Part shown: positions 47,077-58,560 of the stretch, one piece after another
How the letters are laid out: every line of letters starts with the position of its first letter
How positions within the stretch are numbered: position 1 is the first letter of the stretch
From: Rhytidiadelphus loreus
Taxonomy: Eukaryota > Streptophyta > Bryopsida > Hypnales > Hylocomiaceae
Direction: 5' to 3'
NCBI GenBank assembly: GCA_947034895.1
Contig: OX344761.1
Location: forward strand, 74,337,839-74,401,838
DNA length: 64,000 nt
Notes under the pieces: generated by a model
What the model saw: only the letters and a program-made list of their open reading frames with translations
The model's database searches: none
What the model was told of the DNA's origin: nothing
Translations under genes and position numbers: made by a program

Positions 47077-50000
47077 TCATGGGAGTTTGGGCCAGAACCG
47101 TCCCTCTGACCCAATCTCACAAATTCGAAGTGGTTTGAGTCGAGAACGGTTCAAACCACGATTCACATCAAGAACAACAACCGCGGGAGGAGCAACAATC
47201 GCAGCTGCATTTGGTAGAGCAAGAGCTACACCTCGAGGAGCGACAATGAGTGCCGCATTTGGTTGCACTGGAGCAGGAGGAGCACCATTCCGTTGAGCAT
47301 GAGGGGCAAAAGCCGGTGGGACAGGAGCTACACGATGAGGGGGAACGTTGGAGGCAACAACAGCTGGAGCAGGAGGAGCAACATTTGGAGCAATGTTTGG
47401 TTGGGCAGGAACCTCACTCGGGGGAGCAACAATGAGAGCAACATTGGATTGGACTGGAGCTACACCATGAAGAACAACAAAGGGTTCTGCATGACCGACG
47501 TCATTGAGAACAACAAGGGAACCACCATTTGGTTCTAAAGATGCTTCGCCAAGTAGAGCAACAATGGAATCAACATTTGGTTCTACAGCAGTTGCACCAG
47601 CAGGAGAAGCACTTGCAGCAACACCTTTGAGATTCGATTGAGCAGGATCGGGACCATTAGTCTGAGAATCCGTCTCTGTATGCACCAAGAAATGAGACAA
47701 TACAATGTCTTAGAATCATGAGGCTCAAAGCTTGCAATAGCAACTCCATCCACTGGATAACGGTAACACAGAATTGAAGCTCTAATTATTTTCAACAATA
47801 TCGTCAAGAGAGGTGTGAGCACAAATCAATTTCAAAGAAGCTCCAGAGCATCATGTTCACCTTGGAGAGCCTGAATGAGTCTCTTTTTCGAAGAAGACGA
47901 CGGTCCTAGAGCGATGACGCGCTTCTCATTACTTGATGGAAAAACGCCCGGTCCATCTGTCAAAACATTATGATTCTATCATACTGATGCAATTGTTTTC
48001 AGATGTGTTTTCAGGCCAGGGTTGGATACCGTAAGTAAGACTATATTGTAATATCAGAGTATACCTCGGAAGGATCCAACGGGCCAGCTTGTTGAAGAGT
48101 ACTTCTTTCGGTCAATGCTGTCATGCCCACACTTGGAGTCCTGTAAAGCTTGTTTACCCTGAATGACAGACAGGTTCATCTCTTTACACTGAGTAATGGG
48201 ATGTAGACAAGATCTTATACCAACGAGGTAGTTAAAATCCTATGATAATTACGAACGTTTGATAATTGTTACCCAGATGGGGATCTGAGTAAATCAAAGC
48301 AGAGTTTCAGCAAGGAAACTGGAGAGTGAAGAAGTGAAGGTTGATGAACTCCGTAGTGCAAATACCTTTGAAAAGGTGAGATCTTGTGCGACATTTAGAG
48401 TGGACAGTATCTCGGGATTTTGACTTTTCTCTGGACCGGACAGCGATTTCAGGGCAGCGCTCATTTTGTTTTCTGGGATTCAAAACATGATGATGAGTAC
48501 AAAGAGTGTTTCGTATGATTCATTGGCGGCACAAGAATATCCAGCCTTTCCAAATTACAACCCTGGCTATACTGAACCCGCGAATGAAGAATAATCCGAT
48601 CAGAATCGAAGTACGACCGAAACCCATGTGAATTTGACTGACATTCATGATTGCGTCCAAGGAGGTCGGCGTTGGGCATCACACAGAGATTAAAGGCAAC
48701 CAAACTAAAACTAATGGTGAAATGTGAAATTGGCATTTGAATGACAATTTGAAAAAGTCATTGACGGTCAAAGTTGAAATGATAGATTTTCCAAATTTGT
48801 GTCCTAATTTTCATGTGTACTTGTTTAACATTGGACATGGAGCATCTATCTATTGTCAGAATTCACACATGCACCTCTTTGGATACACTTACTATTCTAT
48901 CATCCTATCTTTGTTGACAAAGATCTCCGTTAATTTGTGTCTATAGGTTGAGAAGTATCTACTAATAAAGATCACACAAGTTCCATCCAAGCAAGTGGCT
49001 TGTAAGAAATGAGATAGGATTACCTAATTTCTATTTGAAGATGCCTCTTAGAAATAAAACTGTAGATGTAATATTTGTGATTCAAGAGTGTTCATTTGTA
49101 TGTTCATGAATGGAACCCTTACTACTTCAAACATGGACAATTGATAACATGTTCATGCATTGTCCACTAATATAATGATATTTTGATGTATTGGAATCCT
49201 CTAATAATAAATGATGACAAGACAAGATTGTGATAAATAACATACAAGGGTATCTTACATCTAAAACCCAAGAACCAAATCCATCTAATGTTATAAACCA
49301 TTGAAAACTGCAAGAATGCGTTTCACACTTAATGAAAAGAACATCAAAGAATACACTTCACTACAAGACAAATTCAAAGCCCTTCATTCTACAATTCAAG
49401 AGACCCAAAGCTTGTAATATACGACAATTACTCACAAAAGGCAATTTGTACTATGAGTGTTTTAAAAATTGTCGAAAGAAGTTGGAACAAATGCCAATTA
49501 TAACTAGCAAATTTGAAGAGAACCCATAAAACTCATGCAGTCTACTCAAGGAGTCTCAATATTTCTCCAAAGAATTAGAGAACATATAGCACACAAAAAC
49601 AGATATAATCAAGTCAAAGTTGTATGAAGTATGAAATTGCTTCAAAGTTTATGACAGCAACATTGAGCCCAAAATCAAGAGGTCAAAATCTTGCAATAAA
49701 TGACATTTGTTGAAGCCAACACATGCTTCTAATGCCCGATTTCCAATAATATCACCAGGGAGAGAGAATCAAATAGTAAACACTACTGCATCCTAAGGAT
49801 AGTTAATTTACCTTGAGTGGCCTTGCCAAGACTCTTTGTCCTAGTGTGCTTCTCTCTTCCAAGTCCGTCTGGCACATGATTTAAAGTACGGAATCAAAAT
49901 AATAACAATCAACATCTTTACCAAACAATAAACCAAGGACGGGGAAGACACCATGACAGAACTTTACAACTTCATTAGACTCACGACAAGAAATTGAAGC

Positions 50001-50115
50001 ATAGCGAAACGACGAGCAGAGAGTTGTTTTTCAACGACAATGCTAGCGTATAAGAAAAGCCACTTCATTTCTAGTTGAGAGAAATCTTACCGCTGGTGCC
50101 GTTTCCACTGGCCAT
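47077..50115 (-). CDS. Six-exon unrecognised gene, copy C (325 aa predicted)
   Basis: Coding exons: 50115-50091, 49868-49812, 48472-48366, 48158-48065, 47956-47861, 47675-47077. Exons 1-5 have the same lengths as in A and B; the last is 60 nt shorter, through loss of 4 codons ('GHAEPFVVLHG' for 'GRAEPFVGPIVVLHG') and of one 16-residue repeat. Both indels are whole codons. All borders are GT-AG and phases are unchanged. The start lies in 'cgccATGGcc', the strongest context of the three. Exon 5 reads 'VFPSSNEKRVIALGPSSSSK'. Intron 2 is 1339 bp against about 715 bp in the others. No domain recognised. Confidence 0.7.
48648..49312. mobile_element. Copy-specific insertion in intron 2 of copy C
   Basis: Flanking sequence matches A and B ('gtgaatttgactgaca' before, 'atgaaaagaacatcaaagaa' after) but about 660 bp are extra. 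I see no TIR or clear target duplication ('gattgcg' and 'gaatgcg' at the edges is weak). Nature unknown. Confidence 0.5.
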
Positions 50116-51250
50116 GGCGTAGTGATGCCGAGCAGCTTCAAAATAGCGCTTCCCAAAACTGAACCTCTGTTCAAACGTGTAGATTTCAGCATGAAAACAC
50201 AAGGCGACAACTTCAGGAAATAAAACACTGAATCCATTAGGTGCACCCGAGACTAAAAGAAATACGAGTGCGAACTCTGTCCAAAAAAGCACAACATCAA
50301 ATTCGATGGATTTTCCGGATTTCCCTACAGGTTCACTACACTATCATGTTATCTCCGGCTTCTTGTGTGCTTGAAAGACAACAGTGGACACACATCCATG
50401 GATTGCGTTACAGTTGCAACACCAACAGTTCAAGGAGGGATTATATTGCCGATTTCAGTCTCGAAGGAACATGAAACACTGTCATTTGTTTCTGGAGTTT
50501 CAACCACGGAATGCAAACATGAATCATGCCCCAATCGTAGACGGTCCAGTCACAGTTGGCATCTTCAAAACACAGACTCTGCATTTCTGCAACACTGGGT
50601 TTCCGCGAGGTCTTTTTTCTTACAAACCAACAAGAGCATGCACGGTACAAAGATACCGTGTACAGCCTACGAATCAATTTGGCACACTGAGCCCTTCCCT
50701 GACTACGGAATTAGGAATGCAATGCAATTCTACGATGAGATCTCCACCCAGCATATCTGCATACTCAAGGAGATTGAATACTCTTCTCCATCAACTACTC
50801 GTCGTTTCTCACCATCTCTCCTTCATGACACCCCTGCTCTAACGTTTCAAAGCTCCCAGTGCTGACTGAAGGCCCTACTCAATCAACTGGCAGGTCACAA
50901 CATTGGGAAATTAAGAAACGCACATTGCCACCAGGGAAAAAACCGAACCTTCACGGAATGGACTCAGTTACTACAATCTCGACGAAGTTTGATCATGAAA
51001 TGCCAGTACTTGTGAATAATTGGGAAGAATGGGACCTTGTGCTTGATCGGGGAAGGACAGGCGATGACTTTCGATTGCTCAACTTATAACGAGTGCAGCA
51101 AAGAGGGACGACAGCAATTCAAATGGCTAGAAAACCAACAATTCTGGAGTCAATTGCAACTGTTGGACTCGGGATGGTAGCGGAAGAAGGGAAATCTCAC
51201 TGCGATTTGTAACTAGAGAACGAGTGACTGACTGACAGGTTAAGGAGATA
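50116..51250 (-). other. 5' leader region of the copy C gene
   Basis: Equivalent to 20795-21905. The untranslated part of the first coding exon runs to 50166. The antisense frame 50365-50865 (plus) is a different phase mixture from that in copy A. Confidence 0.5.
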
Positions 51251-51279
51251 CACTGACGGAGTTTGGCAGGGGCGGGGTC

Positions 51280-51285
51280 TTTATA
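51280..51285 (-). promoter_or_regulatory. TATA box for copy C gene
   Basis: On the minus strand 'catacTATAAAgacccc' precedes 'gccaaactccgtcagtgtat', which aligns with the sequence after the TATA box of copy A. Confidence 0.55.
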
Positions 51286-51350
51286 GTATGATAGGTGCCC
51301 CGATGGGCACTCCATCTGCTTAACCTGTCTGACCCGTCTTCGCGTTCCTA

Positions 51351-51740
51351 CATTTGAATTGCGAAACTTTGTCCTCCACCTGGATGGACCCCAGCCTCAG
51401 TAAAGGACAAACGATTCTCAAATCATCGGGCCACTTGCCTCATTAGAATTGACCCTTAAGCGCTCCGACGTTGAACAGAGGGCTCGCATGTGCTATTTCA
51501 TCCAACTACCTTCACATTCATCCAATATAACACTTGAATCTTGAAAAGACAACCTTCTTTTATGTCCAATTTCATGAAATTTTGATAAATGGTATTATTT
51601 TACAAAGATATAAGCAAAAATGCATGAAAATTTGAAAAAGGATTGAGGCATTCAAGGGTTAATCGTGGCTAAGTTAGATTCACAATTAAACGTAGGTTAC
51701 TTGGTCCTCCGGGTATCCGAGGAATAGACTTCATAGGGGT
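51351..51740. other. Intergenic
   Basis: No feature recognised. Confidence 0.4.
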
Positions 51741-51951
51741 AGGGTGGATTGACCCCCTCCCTCGGCCTTGCGGGCAAACCCTGGAATTATTTATTTTCCG
51801 CACATGAAGTTTTTTTGCATATTTTTTATTCATTTTTGCGATCAGAGACCCCAAATTAGTTAAGAGAAGTCAAGAGTATACCCTACAAAGGCCCAAAATA
51901 GGGGGCTTTTTTTTACATGCACCCCTGGTAAGGCTGAGCAAGGGGATGATC
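51741..51951 (+). mobile_element. AGGGTGRATTGACCCC-ended MITE, member 1
   Basis: Left end AGGGTGGATTGACCCCCTCC. Ordered landmarks are 'gggcaaaccctggaatt', 'gagaccccaaattag', 'aatagggggctttttttt'; the right end 'gagcaaggggatgat' is degraded. The same order is seen in five other copies in this window. Confidence 0.65.
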
Positions 51952-52017
51952 GCATGGTAAGCCGCATGCAGGGCTGGCTTCCGTTCGCCTTCCTCCCCTC
52001 CTCCTTTCCGAGCCAGG

Positions 52018-52050
52018 CTAGGGTAGGGTAGGGTAGGCTAGGTTAGGTAA
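52018..52050 (+). repeat. GGGTA microsatellite
   Basis: 'ctagggtagggtagggtagg' followed by degenerate units. Confidence 0.8.
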
Positions 52051-52171
52051 GACATGGCTTGGCTTGGAATGGCCTTGGCCTTGGGCCCTTGGCTTTCCTT
52101 TCCTGTCCTGCCACCACCTCCATCTTGCACCGTTTCTGCAAGAAAAACGCTGCAACGCCATCCACCCGCGC

Positions 52172-52388
52172 AGGGAGAATTGACCCCCTCATTGCCCTGG
52201 TCAACGTTGGTTTGAAAAAAAAGCCCCCTATGTTGTGCCAATTTTTTGGTAATTCTTGCGTCTTCAGAGAGTAATTTGGGGCCTGTGATTGCAAATATGA
52301 ATTCAGAATTTCAAAAAAAAACTAAACCTTGAAAATAAAAAATTCCAGGGTTTGCCCTGGAGGGGCAATGAGGGGGTCAATTCACCCT
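52172..52388 (-). mobile_element. AGGGTGAATTGACCCC-ended MITE, member 2
   Basis: Ends 'agggagaattgaccccctca' and 'gagggggtcaattcaccct'. Landmarks occur in reverse order to member 1. The pair 51741-51951 and 52172-52388 is inverted, 220 bp apart. Confidence 0.75.
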
Positions 52389-53154
52389 GGCCCATCCACC
52401 CCTCCGGGAAAAAAAGAAAAGGAAGTGTAAAATTAGAAACTTACGACCGAAGAAAAGGGAGAGTAATTAAAACCTTACCCCATGATTCGACCCACCCACC
52501 GGCCGGTCCGGTGTGCAGCAGAGGGGGCGTGCGGTGGCCCTTCCCTCTGTAATGGCGCCTTCTCTAAAAACACACCGCTGATTTTGTTTTGGAGCAAATC
52601 GGGAAACGGACTACAGTGGAATGCAGGGTATGTGAAATCTAGACATTTTCAACATTTTGGAGGTCCCCATGGATTTTGTGAAAGAATTGGGTTTTAAATC
52701 TTCTAGGATTTTCATACTTATTGAGAGGGGAGTCTTGATGCACCATGGTACAAAGGTACCAAAGCTTGATTTGGAACACAAAGCTACTGTATTTTTGTGT
52801 GAAATCCATGAATAGAACAAAGGTATAACATTCAAATTTGGTAAGTGTAAAAAGGATTCTAGATCATCAAGTAAATTTTTAAATACTTATGTACAATGTC
52901 ATTGTTACAAGCAAAAAAAACTTCTTGTAAGGTGAAGGCACCCAAAAGCATCCATGTACTTATTCCTATCCCCTAGACTACCTCTTAATGTGTCCCTAGA
53001 CTTTAGTTTATGTGTCCTTCAAATGCTTACTTCTGATTCATTGACCCATTTGAAAGATATATATTTAACTCTGATTTGTTAACTATTGATTTTTGCAGAT
53101 TTTTGTTTAGGGTCCACTTGTATAACAGTTTCAATGGTCTAGGAAGCTGGTACT
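52389..53154. other. Intergenic, no gene recognised
   Basis: A GC-rich patch around 52480-52560 with overlapping frames on both strands; no motif. Confidence 0.35.
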
Positions 53155-54034
53155 TTAACCCCTAAAGGACCGGACTGTGTTTTTTGGTTGTATAGAAATT
53201 TTGGGCAGGTACCTACAAGCAGAGATTTTCATATTTGGGGCTGAAATTTTAATAGAATGTTGGGGCAAGGAAGATCTTTCATATGCACCAAATTTCATGA
53301 CATTTGGAAATACGAGTCAAAAGTTATAGCCTAATATGTTACTTTTTTTTTCCAACAGGGCAGTTCGGGAAGATAAAAAAAATCACTTTTTTCAGAAACA
53401 AAAATTTGGAATTGATTTTCTAAAGTTTTATATACACAAAAAGTTTTGAATCATTCCATTTTGATCAATGAGTCAAAAGTTATGAGGATTTTTTGTTTGC
53501 GGGCAGTTTTGGATTTCCTACTCTAAAATAAACTTTGAAATCCTTTATCTTACCCAATTTTCAATATTTTTGGACAAAAATAAAATCCTAGGATGTAGAT
53601 AAATTATTACAACATTTCGACCATTGGGATTGGAAATTTTTAACTCCATATTTAAATTGTAAATAATTTAATATTTTTAATCATTCTCTTCTACTACCTA
53701 CTTACTATTTTTTTCCTATATGTTGTACTATTCCAAATGATCTGAAAATTTTCAAGCATGTGGCCAACTTGTCTAGGAAAACAAATCCAAAGAAGCACCA
53801 CCATTTACGTCATTTTTTCATAGAAATGTGAGCTTGTGAAGTGCAGCTGCCCTGCTTTTCACAGGGTGAAAAAAATGATTTTAGTTAATTTGAATGCTTA
53901 TATCTTGCAATCCACCCGGTGGAAATGTCTGAAATTCTTACCACATGTTTTTGATACTATATAATACAAGATCCTATGGTTAGATACATCAAAAAAAGTT
54001 TTTTTCAAAATTTTGGTAGTTGTACTAGAAATGG
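53155..54034 (+). repeat. 0.9-kb repeat, left member of an inverted pair
   Basis: Starts TTAACCCCTAAAGGACCGGA. It matches 59797-60677 in reverse over its full length with few differences ('tggggctgaaattttaatag', 'gtgcagctgccctgcttttc'). It lacks the second TTAA end, so it may be truncated on the right. Confidence 0.85.
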
Positions 54035-54272
54035 CAAAAAATCATAGAAATTACAGACCACATCCAAAAAAACTTTTATTTATTTTTAATATTCATGATT
54101 TTCACTTTCTAATACTACAAAAATATTAATTATAGGAAAAGGTGTCTCCAACTATACTAAATTGCTTATATTGACGGTTTTGGGTGCTTCCACCTTACAT
54201 GGTAATCGACTTTGGGACACTCCAGTGATGAATTAATGATTTTCCAAGGTGTTGCATACGAGTTAGAGATCT
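54035..54272. other. Intergenic
   Basis: No feature recognised. Confidence 0.35.
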
Positions 54273-54816
54273 AAGGTAAACCAGCCTATGACAAGCAGAT
54301 TGCCTGGTTTGCCTTGTTGACATATTTGAAATTTTGAATTTTTTTTTCATATAAAGGCAAACATGAAAAATTGGTAGAACAATTGAAATTTTATTTTTTT
54401 GACAAAGTATGAATTTGTTACAGATTTTTGAAGTGAACTGGCCCAATGGCTCAAAACAGTCTGTAGACTATCCTACAACCATCAAAAACTATACCCATGG
54501 TGGTCATCAAACCACCCAATGTAGTTACAATATTTCCTAACATGATTGAAATATTTTCTAACATGGATATGACATAAAGGAATAAAAAAAGTTAGTTCAT
54601 GTAATGAATTACACTAGAAAGGGACAAGTTCCTAAAACAGTCTCTAACATCTCCATCACCATCATACAAAACATTGATTTCAGCCATCAACCTACCTAAT
54701 AAAGTTTTGCTTACATTAATTAGAAAAAAACTGGCACAGATTGATGGAAAACTGTAATGGATCATCTTATAGATGTCTGTATTAGGCACTTGGCCTGTCA
54801 TAGGCTGGTTTACCTT
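54273..54816. repeat. Element bounded by 21-bp perfect inverted repeats
   Basis: 'aaggtaaaccagcctatgac' plus one base (54273-54293) is repeated exactly in reverse complement at 54796-54816. The interior has only short frames. It may be a TIR element of about 544 bp. Confidence 0.6.
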
Positions 54817-54967
54817 AAAGCATTCCCGGTTAAATGAAGTACGTATGAAGTTGAGAAACACATGAGATATTATTACAATGCTGCAAGGCTTTCCCTGTAA
54901 TAAGTGCAGGGCCCCCGTGGTGGTGCTATTAAAGAGGTCGGAGTGAACAGTGTTCGTCCACCGAACT

Positions 54968-55058
54968 TACCGGCCGTTGTCGTTGTGAGAGAAAACCCAT
55001 AAAAGAGTGGATCTTTATAAATAAGCTACCGGCCGTTGTCGTTGTGGGAGAAAACCCA
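54968..55058 (+). repeat. Direct duplication of a 32-bp block
   Basis: 'taccggccgttgtcgttgtg' followed by '(a/g)gagaaaaccca' at 54968-54999 and 55027-55058. Confidence 0.8.
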
Positions 55059-55087
55059 TTCTAGGGTGGAACATGTATTCATAATAG

Positions 55088-55290
55088 ACACCCGAAGGCA
55101 GGGGAGTACAGGCGACCCGAAGGCGGGGAGAGGACACCCGGAGGCAGGGGGAAAAAGCACCCGAAGGCGGGGGGGGGCACCCAGAGGCAGGGAGAATAAA
55201 GGCAACAGCAGGTGCCAGGTGGAGGCCCGAGGGCTGAGAGAGGGGGAGGAGAATGGACACCCGAAGGCGGGCGGGAGAGAACCTAAAGTC
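55088..55290 (+). repeat. GC-rich 'acccgaaggcggggg' minisatellite
   Basis: Five or six irregular units of 'acccgaaggc(a/g)gggg' separated by 10-60 bp. Long frames on both strands across it (55015-55385 minus, 55036-55452 plus) are products of the repeat and not genes. Confidence 0.75.
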
Positions 55291-55389
55291 ACGCCAAGGG
55301 CAGAAACAAAGCAAAGACCTAGAAAACCTAAAACAGATCTAAGCTCAAAGCAAATGCAAATCGAGAGCAAGCTAATGCTAATCACAGCT

Positions 55390-55830
55390 AATGCTAATGC
55401 TAATGCCTCGTTGTGGCGAGGCCAGAGCGAGAGCGGGCGGGGCTTTCAGTGATGACGTCAGCCGGTGTCTGTGTCACTTTCAAGCAGGCCCCTCAGGGTT
55501 CCCGCACCTTCGTGGAAGGTTCCGAGCCGTAGTACCTGTCCTCAAAGGTTGGGGCTTGGTAACTCCTGCGCCCGCGATGGGAACGCGCTTGGAGAACATC
55601 GGCGAGCGTGATGGAGAACCGCGGGGGGTGGGGGGAACTGGGAACGCGTACGCGCAGTCAAAGAGGCAGTTCCGTGAAATCGAGAGTCATCACACCGCAC
55701 TGGCTGCTGGCGGACTGGCGGAGGGAATCCTGTGGACTTGCCTGCCTGCCTAGCTGCCTAGCTGAGCGGCTGCTGCCGCCTTCTTTCCAAATTCCCGTGG
55801 GGGCCAAGGTGGTATGCAAGAGGTGTGCCA
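55390..55830. other. GC- and CpG-rich island, possible promoter or gene edge
   Basis: An abrupt GC-rich block in an AT-rich setting. It contains 'gatgacgtcagc', a full TGACGTCA palindrome bound by bZIP factors in plants, and 'ggaaggttcc'. The frame 55391-55753 (plus) has no recognisable motif, nor do minus-strand frames. It may be a promoter or first exon of an unrecognised gene or a GC-rich repeat. Confidence 0.35.
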
Positions 55831-55974
55831 TAGTTATAATAATAATTGGGGTCAGGTTGTGACCAGAGTAGCTCGGGGGTCTGGGTTTAGTTTTTTCGAT
55901 TTGTTTGAGGCATTGCCGAAAGTGATCTTCAGGGGGAGTGAGCAAGGGAAGGGAAGGGTAGGTAAGTACACGGA

Positions 55975-56390
55975 AAACTGAAAACGGATAGAATAAGCAA
56001 TTCAGGCATGGTTTCAATATCGTAACCAACAAAAAAAACGTTTTTTCTGTAGGTAGGCAAATGGGGATTCTAGATTCTTGTAGAATGTGTTCTGTTGGAC
56101 ATTGTATGAATAAACTGTGGATTTTCAAAGTGCTAAAAAAAGGTGTTTTTGAAACCAACGGATTGAGCAATTGAGCATGCTTCCAATACTATAATGAAAA
56201 ACGTTTTTTTTGGAGGTAGTCAAATGGGGATTCTAGATTCTCGTTTTGTGGACATTGTATGAATTTTTCAAAGTGCTAAAAATTGGAGTTTTTGAAACCA
56301 ACACAAGACTCTTGGAGTACATCTTAGGTAGACATTTGTACATGTCAATTTTAGGAAGGTTTTGGTTTTAGGTGTAGTTACCTTGTTCAC
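55975..56390 (+). repeat. Two tandem diverged copies of the GGTGTAGTTACCT repeat
   Basis: 'caaatggggattctagattc' and 'attttcaaagtgctaaaaa' occur in both 55975-56160 and 56165-56390; the second ends 'ttaggtgtagttacctt'. They are related to the MITEs at 34296-34590 and 62681-62955. Confidence 0.6.
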
Positions 56391-57177
56391 ATCCATAGAC
56401 ATGGAAAAATCATACCAAGATATAAATGATGACTCATTTATTCATGCAGAAGTATATGCACTCATTCAAAAAGAGTGAAATCATTCTAAGATTTTGTACC
56501 TATTCAATGATTTCCTTCATTCAAAAAACGATAATATATTACCCAATATTGCCTTGGAATTTTTGTTTTGAACTATTTCCATCCAAAATAAAAATATTTG
56601 AACACTAATTTGGTCAAGTTCATCATGGGAAAAGAATTCTTATAATGCATATATCTTGGATATTGAGACCACATACTAACACATTTACTCCACAAGTCGA
56701 CAATGGGAATTAAAAATATATATATTTTGCTTTTCAATGTTGAAATCACATGTCTTCTATAAGTCATAAAATTTCAAAATTCTTGTCAAGATTTGGTATT
56801 ACTTTAAGATTTTTGAACCAAAAAAAGTAAGAAAATTCATATCAAATACAAAACATGTCTTTAAAAGTCTCAAAAAGTTTACCAAAGGTATATTAGGTAG
56901 TACTTAACATCATCGCACAATCCAATTTCCTTGACAACGACAAACTTGATTCACTGATCTCTGTAATAGTCTCAACGGACAAATTATTCTGATTGGAATT
57001 CAACTCATCATTTGCAACCATTGCGCTGTCCAATGATTGTTAACTATTGTTGAACGAGGATTGATCGGTACAATGCGTCGAGGAGTAGCTGCCACTAACA
57101 AAACTAACCTCGCTTCCCAAACCCTAAGCTTTGAAAACTTTCATTGGGCAGCCCAAGCAAAGTCCAAATGAGCAGGC
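56391..57177. other. Intergenic, no gene recognised
   Basis: Only short frames with no motif (56426-56608, 56573-56767). Confidence 0.4.
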
Positions 57178-57556
57178 AAGTATTTGTTTAAAAACAACCA
57201 TACCTGTATAAATACAGGTAGATATCCGGATGCCAAATAAATACTACTTGATATCCGATGAATTTGCGGAGTTGGGAGCATCTTCCCCGGGGTACATGGC
57301 ATCTTCCCCGGGGTACCCTAGCTTGCAGTTTGTAGCCCTTTTGGCATTCCATAGGGGGGTATGGAATGCTAAAAGGGCCACAAACTGCAAGCTAGGGTAC
57401 CTTAGGGAAGATTCCCAGTGGCCCAGGGAAGATGTCATGTACCCTGGGGAAGATGCTCCCCACTTGGCAAACTCATCGGATATCAACTGATACATATTTG
57501 GTGTCCGGATATCTACTTGTATTTATACAGATACGGTTGTTTTTAAACAAATACTT
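57178..57556. repeat. Near-perfect palindrome, 380 bp
   Basis: Ends 'aagtatttgtttaaaaacaa' and its reverse complement. The arms continue through 'gatatccggat', 'catcttccccggggtac' and 'ctagcttgcagtttgt' to a centre at 'ttccataggggggtatggaa'. Very likely a foldback MITE. The frames on both strands (57230-57490, 57244-57495) encode nearly the same peptide because of the palindrome. Confidence 0.85.
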
Positions 57557-57599
57557 ACCCCGGGCGAGACTGTGCGTGGCCCGCCCTTTAGCGTAGGTA

Positions 57600-58560
57600 A
57601 CCCGGGCTTTAGGTCAAGATGCGAAGCATGGCTGTTTTGGTACATCCTAACACTGCCATCCATGACATGCATAGCTTAAGTTCCTTCAAGCAGTTCTTAA
57701 GGTGAACTGAACCCGGTCACTCGTCCCCGAAGGAAAATCCTGAAATTTTTTATTTGTCAGGCATGATAAAATTTGCAAATTTTGAATTCATATTTACAAT
57801 TAGAGGCCGCAAATGAGCTAGAAGAGGTGTAGAAGATAAATTAATGAAGCACAAAATAGTTTTTTTTTTTTCTACATGCACCCTTCGAATGACTTCAAGG
57901 CATGAGCAAGGGGAGTAATTCACCCCGGCCTCACCAACATATAGGAGAAGGGAAAGAGATACCTATAATTGTCTCTCTCTATTGTAAACATCTTTTTATT
58001 AGAAGATTAGTCTAATGGTGGGGGTATTTGTTTTGGTTCCCAAGTGAGAAGAGATTTCAATGCACCAAAGAAATCAATGCATCACTTGGATATTGTTTGC
58101 AAAAATTACAATGCATCAAATTCTTGTTTGGTAGATGTTCTAAAATTGTTTCTTCAAAAATAGGTACATATATAGGTACCCAAATGTGTCCAAATCAACA
58201 ATTGAGCATTGTTTTTAATAGAAAATTGCCTAATTTTTTGTTGATATTTGAATGCAAGAGTATGTAGGGGTTTGGTTTAGGAAGGGATCACAATTAGGTG
58301 CACTTACATTACATGCACCCATATTCAACACAAAATTTTATTGCGCAAAGATGGAGACACCATATTTATGGAGGTATGTCTTCTTTTGCTGTAGTGGCAA
58401 GCCAAATAGACATTCTATGGTCAATATTGCTCTAAAAAAGTCCCACAACTTGTTTGTTATTCCTTTCTATAAGTGCACACATGACTCATACATCTTGCAT
58501 CTTTTGCACTTCTTTCTATGCATTCTCTAGTGACTTCTTGACATGGTTAATCATTTCTAA
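57600..58560 (+). repeat. Dispersed repeat R, copy 2 (MITE-occupied)
   Basis: Homologous to 42570-43280 outside the MITE at 57700-57926; 'catagcttaagttccttcaa' precedes and 'accaacatataggagaaggg' follows the insertion. Confidence 0.75.
57700..57926 (+). mobile_element. AGGGTGAATTGACCCC-ended MITE, member 3 (with empty site)
   Basis: Left 'aggtgaactgaacccggtca', right 'gcaaggggagtaattcaccc'. Landmarks in the same order as member 1. The insertion is confirmed by the uninterrupted sequence of repeat R at about 42672. Confidence 0.75.

Larger units (their letters stand above)
46308..51350. repeat. Duplicated segment, copy C
   Basis: Matches copies A and B in the same orientation; longest of the three because one intron of the minus-strand gene carries an extra ~660 bp (48648-49312). 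It ends near 'cccgtcttcgcgttcc', as copy A does. Confidence 0.85.

Noticed and set aside
55015..55452. Long overlapping frames on both strands
   Set aside because: Produced by the GC-rich tandem repeat; no motif and no preference for one strand.
57230..57495. Opposing frames encoding nearly the same peptide
   Set aside because: A consequence of the 380-bp palindrome.
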